In this document: one piece after another, positions 13,479 through 15,139 of the stretch
Numbering within the stretch: position 1 is the first letter of the stretch
How the letters are laid out: each line of letters opens with the position of its first letter
DNA from: Dehalococcoides mccartyi
GTDB lineage: Bacteria; Chloroflexota; Dehalococcoidia; UBA2979
DNA: 15,139 bases
Direction: 5' to 3'
NCBI GenBank assembly: GCA_945888895.1
Contig: CAMDAY010000028.1
Coordinates: 1-15,139 of the forward strand
Made by a program: the position numbers and the translations under genes
The notes under the pieces: generated by a model
What the model was told of the DNA's origin: nothing
The model's database searches: none
The model's input: the letters and a program-made list of their open reading frames with translations, nothing else

Positions 13479-13886
13479 CTAGCCGTGGCTCGCGGCGGGG
13501 GCGTCCGAGGTCGGCTCGTGGCCGTCCTCGCCGACGATCGCGGTGGCCTCGGCGGCTTCCTCGGTGACGTCGCGCAGCGGGCGGCGACGGCGGTCGAGGA
13601 GGCTCACGGTCTCCAGCTCGTCCTCGGTGATCTCCTCGGCGGCCTCGGCGGCTACCTGGCCCTGCCGCACCCGCTTCGCGAGCGCGACACCGGCGGCGAT
13701 CAGCACGGCGGAGGAGAGGGCGGCGCCCCCGGCGATGAACATGTGCTTCTTGCGCATCTCAGGGAAGCGCTCCAGCACGCGGTGGGCGAGCCGGATCGCA
13801 TCGGTCTGGCCGAGCTTGATCGCCCCGTCCAGTGCTTCCCCGGCCAACTTGCCGAGCTGCTCGCCAGCTTCGTCTCGGACGCTCAT
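13479..13886 (-). CDS. small single-pass membrane protein of unknown function, coupled to ribH
   Basis: I do not recognise this 135-residue protein. Residues 1-45 look helical and mildly amphipathic (EQLGKLAGEALDGAIKLGQTDAIRLA, seen as two helices). One hydrophobic segment lies at about 49-69 (MFIAGGAALSSAVLIAAGVAL), flanked by RKKH before and KRVRQ after. The C-terminal half is highly charged and Glu-rich with an RRRR cluster near 98-101 and a disordered Ala/Ser/His end. No signal peptidase site is evident. The ATG at 13886 overlaps the ribH stop as ATGA, so it is probably made with the riboflavin enzymes, yet nothing in it suggests a riboflavin reaction or a multi-span transporter. The coding frame is supported by the coupling and by the conserved GC-rich codon pattern. 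Confidence 0.75.
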   Translation of the reverse strand: MSVRDEAGEQLGKLAGEALDGAIKLGQTDAIRLAHRVLERFPEMRKKHMFIAGGAALSSAVLIAAGVALAKRVRQGQVAAEAAEEITEDELETVSLLDRRRRPLRDVTEEAAEATAIVGEDGHEPTSDAPAASHG

Positions 13887-14383
13887 GCTTCGTCCTCCTC
13901 GTCGTCTTCAGTCGTTACGACCTCGCGAAGCAGCGCCGCCACGTGGAGGGCGGCGTACATCGCCTCGCTCCCCTTGTTGCCGACACTGCCGCCCGATCGC
14001 GCTTCGGCCTGCTCGAGGGTGTCGGCGGTGATGATGCCGAACCCCATCGGGACGCCCGAGTCGCAACCGGCCTCTCGAATCCCACGCGCCGTCTCGCCGG
14101 CCACGTAATCGAAGTGCGGGGTTTCCCCCCGTACGACCGCACCGACGCACGCGATCGCATCGTAGGAACCAGAGGCCGCCAGCTCACCCGCGACCAGCGG
14201 GATTTCGAAGGCGCCCGGCACCCAGAAGACATCGATCGCTTCATCAGCAACGCCATGCTCGCGCGCCGTTGTTACAGCGCCATTGCACAGCCGTTTCGTG
14301 AATTGATCATTGAAGATCGATGCGACGATCGCGACGCGCATGCCAGCCGCGTTGGGGGTGGACTCTCCGAAGACATTCGGCAT
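13883..14383 (-). CDS. ribH: 6,7-dimethyl-8-ribityllumazine synthase
   Basis: Condenses 5-amino-6-ribitylaminouracil with 3,4-dihydroxy-2-butanone 4-phosphate, the penultimate step of riboflavin synthesis. The 166-residue protein shows the family marks VAIVASIFND at 17-26, VPGAFEIP at 56-63, CVGAVVRGETPHFDYV with the catalytic-region His90 at 79-94, GFGIITADT at 114-122 and the phosphate-binding GGSVGNKGSEA at 131-141. The ATG at 14383 directly abuts the TAG of ribBA with no gap, with AGAGG 7 bases upstream; ATG at residue 15 is an alternative that would remove a nonconserved 14-residue leader. The acidic C-terminus (EDDEEDEA) extends past the usual end. It is followed by the coupled membrane protein. 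Confidence 0.96.
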   Translation of the reverse strand: MPNVFGESTPNAAGMRVAIVASIFNDQFTKRLCNGAVTTAREHGVADEAIDVFWVPGAFEIPLVAGELAASGSYDAIACVGAVVRGETPHFDYVAGETARGIREAGCDSGVPMGFGIITADTLEQAEARSGGSVGNKGSEAMYAALHVAALLREVVTTEDDEEDEA

Positions 14384-15139
14384 CTAGCGGCCTCTCGTTC
14401 CTGGCATCGGCTGGTCGAGGTAGTGGCCCATCTTGTCGCGCTTGGTGGCTAGGTAGCGCACGTTGTGCGCGTTCGCCGCCACCTCCAGCGGCACCCGCTC
14501 GACGACCGCGAGGCCGTAGCCATCGAGGCCCGCGCCGCGCAGCGCGCCGAACTGGTCGAGCTCCTGGATCTTCACGGGGTTGTTGGTCATCAGCCGCATC
14601 TGTCGCACCCCGAGGTCGACGAGGATCTGCGCGCCGATGCCGTACTCGCGGCTCTCCGCCGGCAGCCCCAGCGCGACGTTCGCCTCCACCGTGTCGAGGC
14701 CCTGCTCCTGCAGCTTGTAGGCGCGGAGCTTGTTGTGCAGGCCGATGCCTCGGCCTTCCTGGTCCATGTAGACGATCACGCCACGGCCGGCGTCGGCGAC
14801 CAGGCGCATCGCGGCGTCCAGCTGCTCGCCGCAGTCGCAGCGCTGCGACTGGAACACGTCGCCGGTGACGCAGCGGTCGTGCACGCGCACCAGCACGGGC
14901 TCCTCGGTGGTGACGTCGCCCATCACGAGGGCGACGTGCTCGCGCTTGTCGATCAGCGTGCGGTAGCCGATCGCGCGGAACTCGCCGTACGCCGTGGGGA
15001 GTTGCGCCTCGTCCTCGACGCGCTCGACGAGGCGCTCATGCGCCATGCGGTAGGCGATCAGGTCGGCGACGGTGAGGATCCTCAGCGTGTGCTTGCGCGC
15101 GAATTTCTCGAGGTCCGGCATGCGCGCCATCGTGCCGTC
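14384..15139 (-). CDS. ribBA: bifunctional RibBA, C-terminal GTP cyclohydrolase II part (runs off right edge)
   Basis: The visible part is a full GTP cyclohydrolase II domain that opens GTP to the pyrimidine precursor of riboflavin. From the ATG at 15130: zinc cysteines Cys87 in VHDRCVTGD and Cys98, Cys100 in QRCDCGEQ, the catalytic DQEGRGIGLHNKLRAY at 123-138, GLPAESREYGIGAQIL at 155-170, and LMTNNPVKI at 180-188. The frame stays open to the window edge as Asp-Gly-Thr before that methionine, and the sequence DGTMARMPDLEKFARKH is the usual end of a DHBP synthase domain in RibBA fusions. I therefore read this as the C-terminal part of ribBA and not a stand-alone ribA starting at 15130. The residue before QEGRG is Asp, where Arg is more common. 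The gene abuts ribH. Confidence 0.93.
   Translation of the reverse strand, partial: DGTMARMPDLEKFARKHTLRILTVADLIAYRMAHERLVERVEDEAQLPTAYGEFRAIGYRTLIDKREHVALVMGDVTTEEPVLVRVHDRCVTGDVFQSQRCDCGEQLDAAMRLVADAGRGVIVYMDQEGRGIGLHNKLRAYKLQEQGLDTVEANVALGLPAESREYGIGAQILVDLGVRQMRLMTNNPVKIQELDQFGALRGAGLDGYGLAVVERVPLEVAANAHNVRYLATKRDKMGHYLDQPMPGTRGR

Noticed and set aside
15128..15130. Stand-alone ribA starting at the ATG at 15130
   Set aside because: The frame remains open to the edge and the residues around this methionine match the interior of RibBA fusions.
1..15139. CRISPR array, tRNA or rRNA gene, prophage or defence island
   Set aside because: No regularly spaced repeats, no cloverleaf-forming sequence and no integrase or phage-like protein were seen.

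Overview
The window is a GC-rich (clearly above 60 % by eye), gene-dense bacterial segment. Almost everything lies on the minus strand in tightly coupled operons, and ATG, GTG and TTG starts are all used. A cobA-hemD fusion, a HemQ-family coproheme decarboxylase, a fused siroheme decarboxylase, a glycine-rich RRM protein and a Gram-positive-type SOS box together point to a Chloroflexota-like or Actinobacteriota-like organism. Chloroflexota is my preferred but unproven guess.

Most of the left two thirds (1-10824) is a tetrapyrrole region read leftward. The distal block, in transcription order, is a MerR/excisionase-type regulator, a Met8/CysG-N type precorrin-2 dehydrogenase/ferrochelatase, hemA, hemC, cobA-hemD, hemB, a HAD hydrolase and hemL (cut by the window edge). 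The proximal block is an aldo/keto reductase, a fused AhbA-AhbB siroheme decarboxylase and hemQ. Most junctions are 4-base ATGA or GTGA overlaps. Together the enzymes run from glutamyl-tRNA to siroheme, then to didecarboxysiroheme, and finally from coproheme to heme b. HemE, coproporphyrinogen oxidase and ferrochelatase are not in the window. The gene content therefore suggests a hybrid route: siroheme-dependent Ahb chemistry finished by HemQ instead of AhbD. AhbC would have to be encoded elsewhere. Between the two blocks is a promoter-like region with a perfect 10-bp inverted repeat, the best candidate operator for the regulator.

The middle (10825-13120) holds dinB (DNA polymerase IV, minus strand) with a GAAC-N4-GTTC SOS box upstream. 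Divergent from it is a glycine-rich RRM RNA-binding protein gene with a structured leader and a clear intrinsic terminator.

The right end (13121-15139) starts with a gene-free stretch of about 360 bp. It carries a palindromic, possibly mobile, repeat-like element and further hairpins. A leftward riboflavin operon follows: ribBA (entering from the right edge, so its N-terminal part is missing), ribH and a small single-pass membrane protein of unknown function coupled to ribH.
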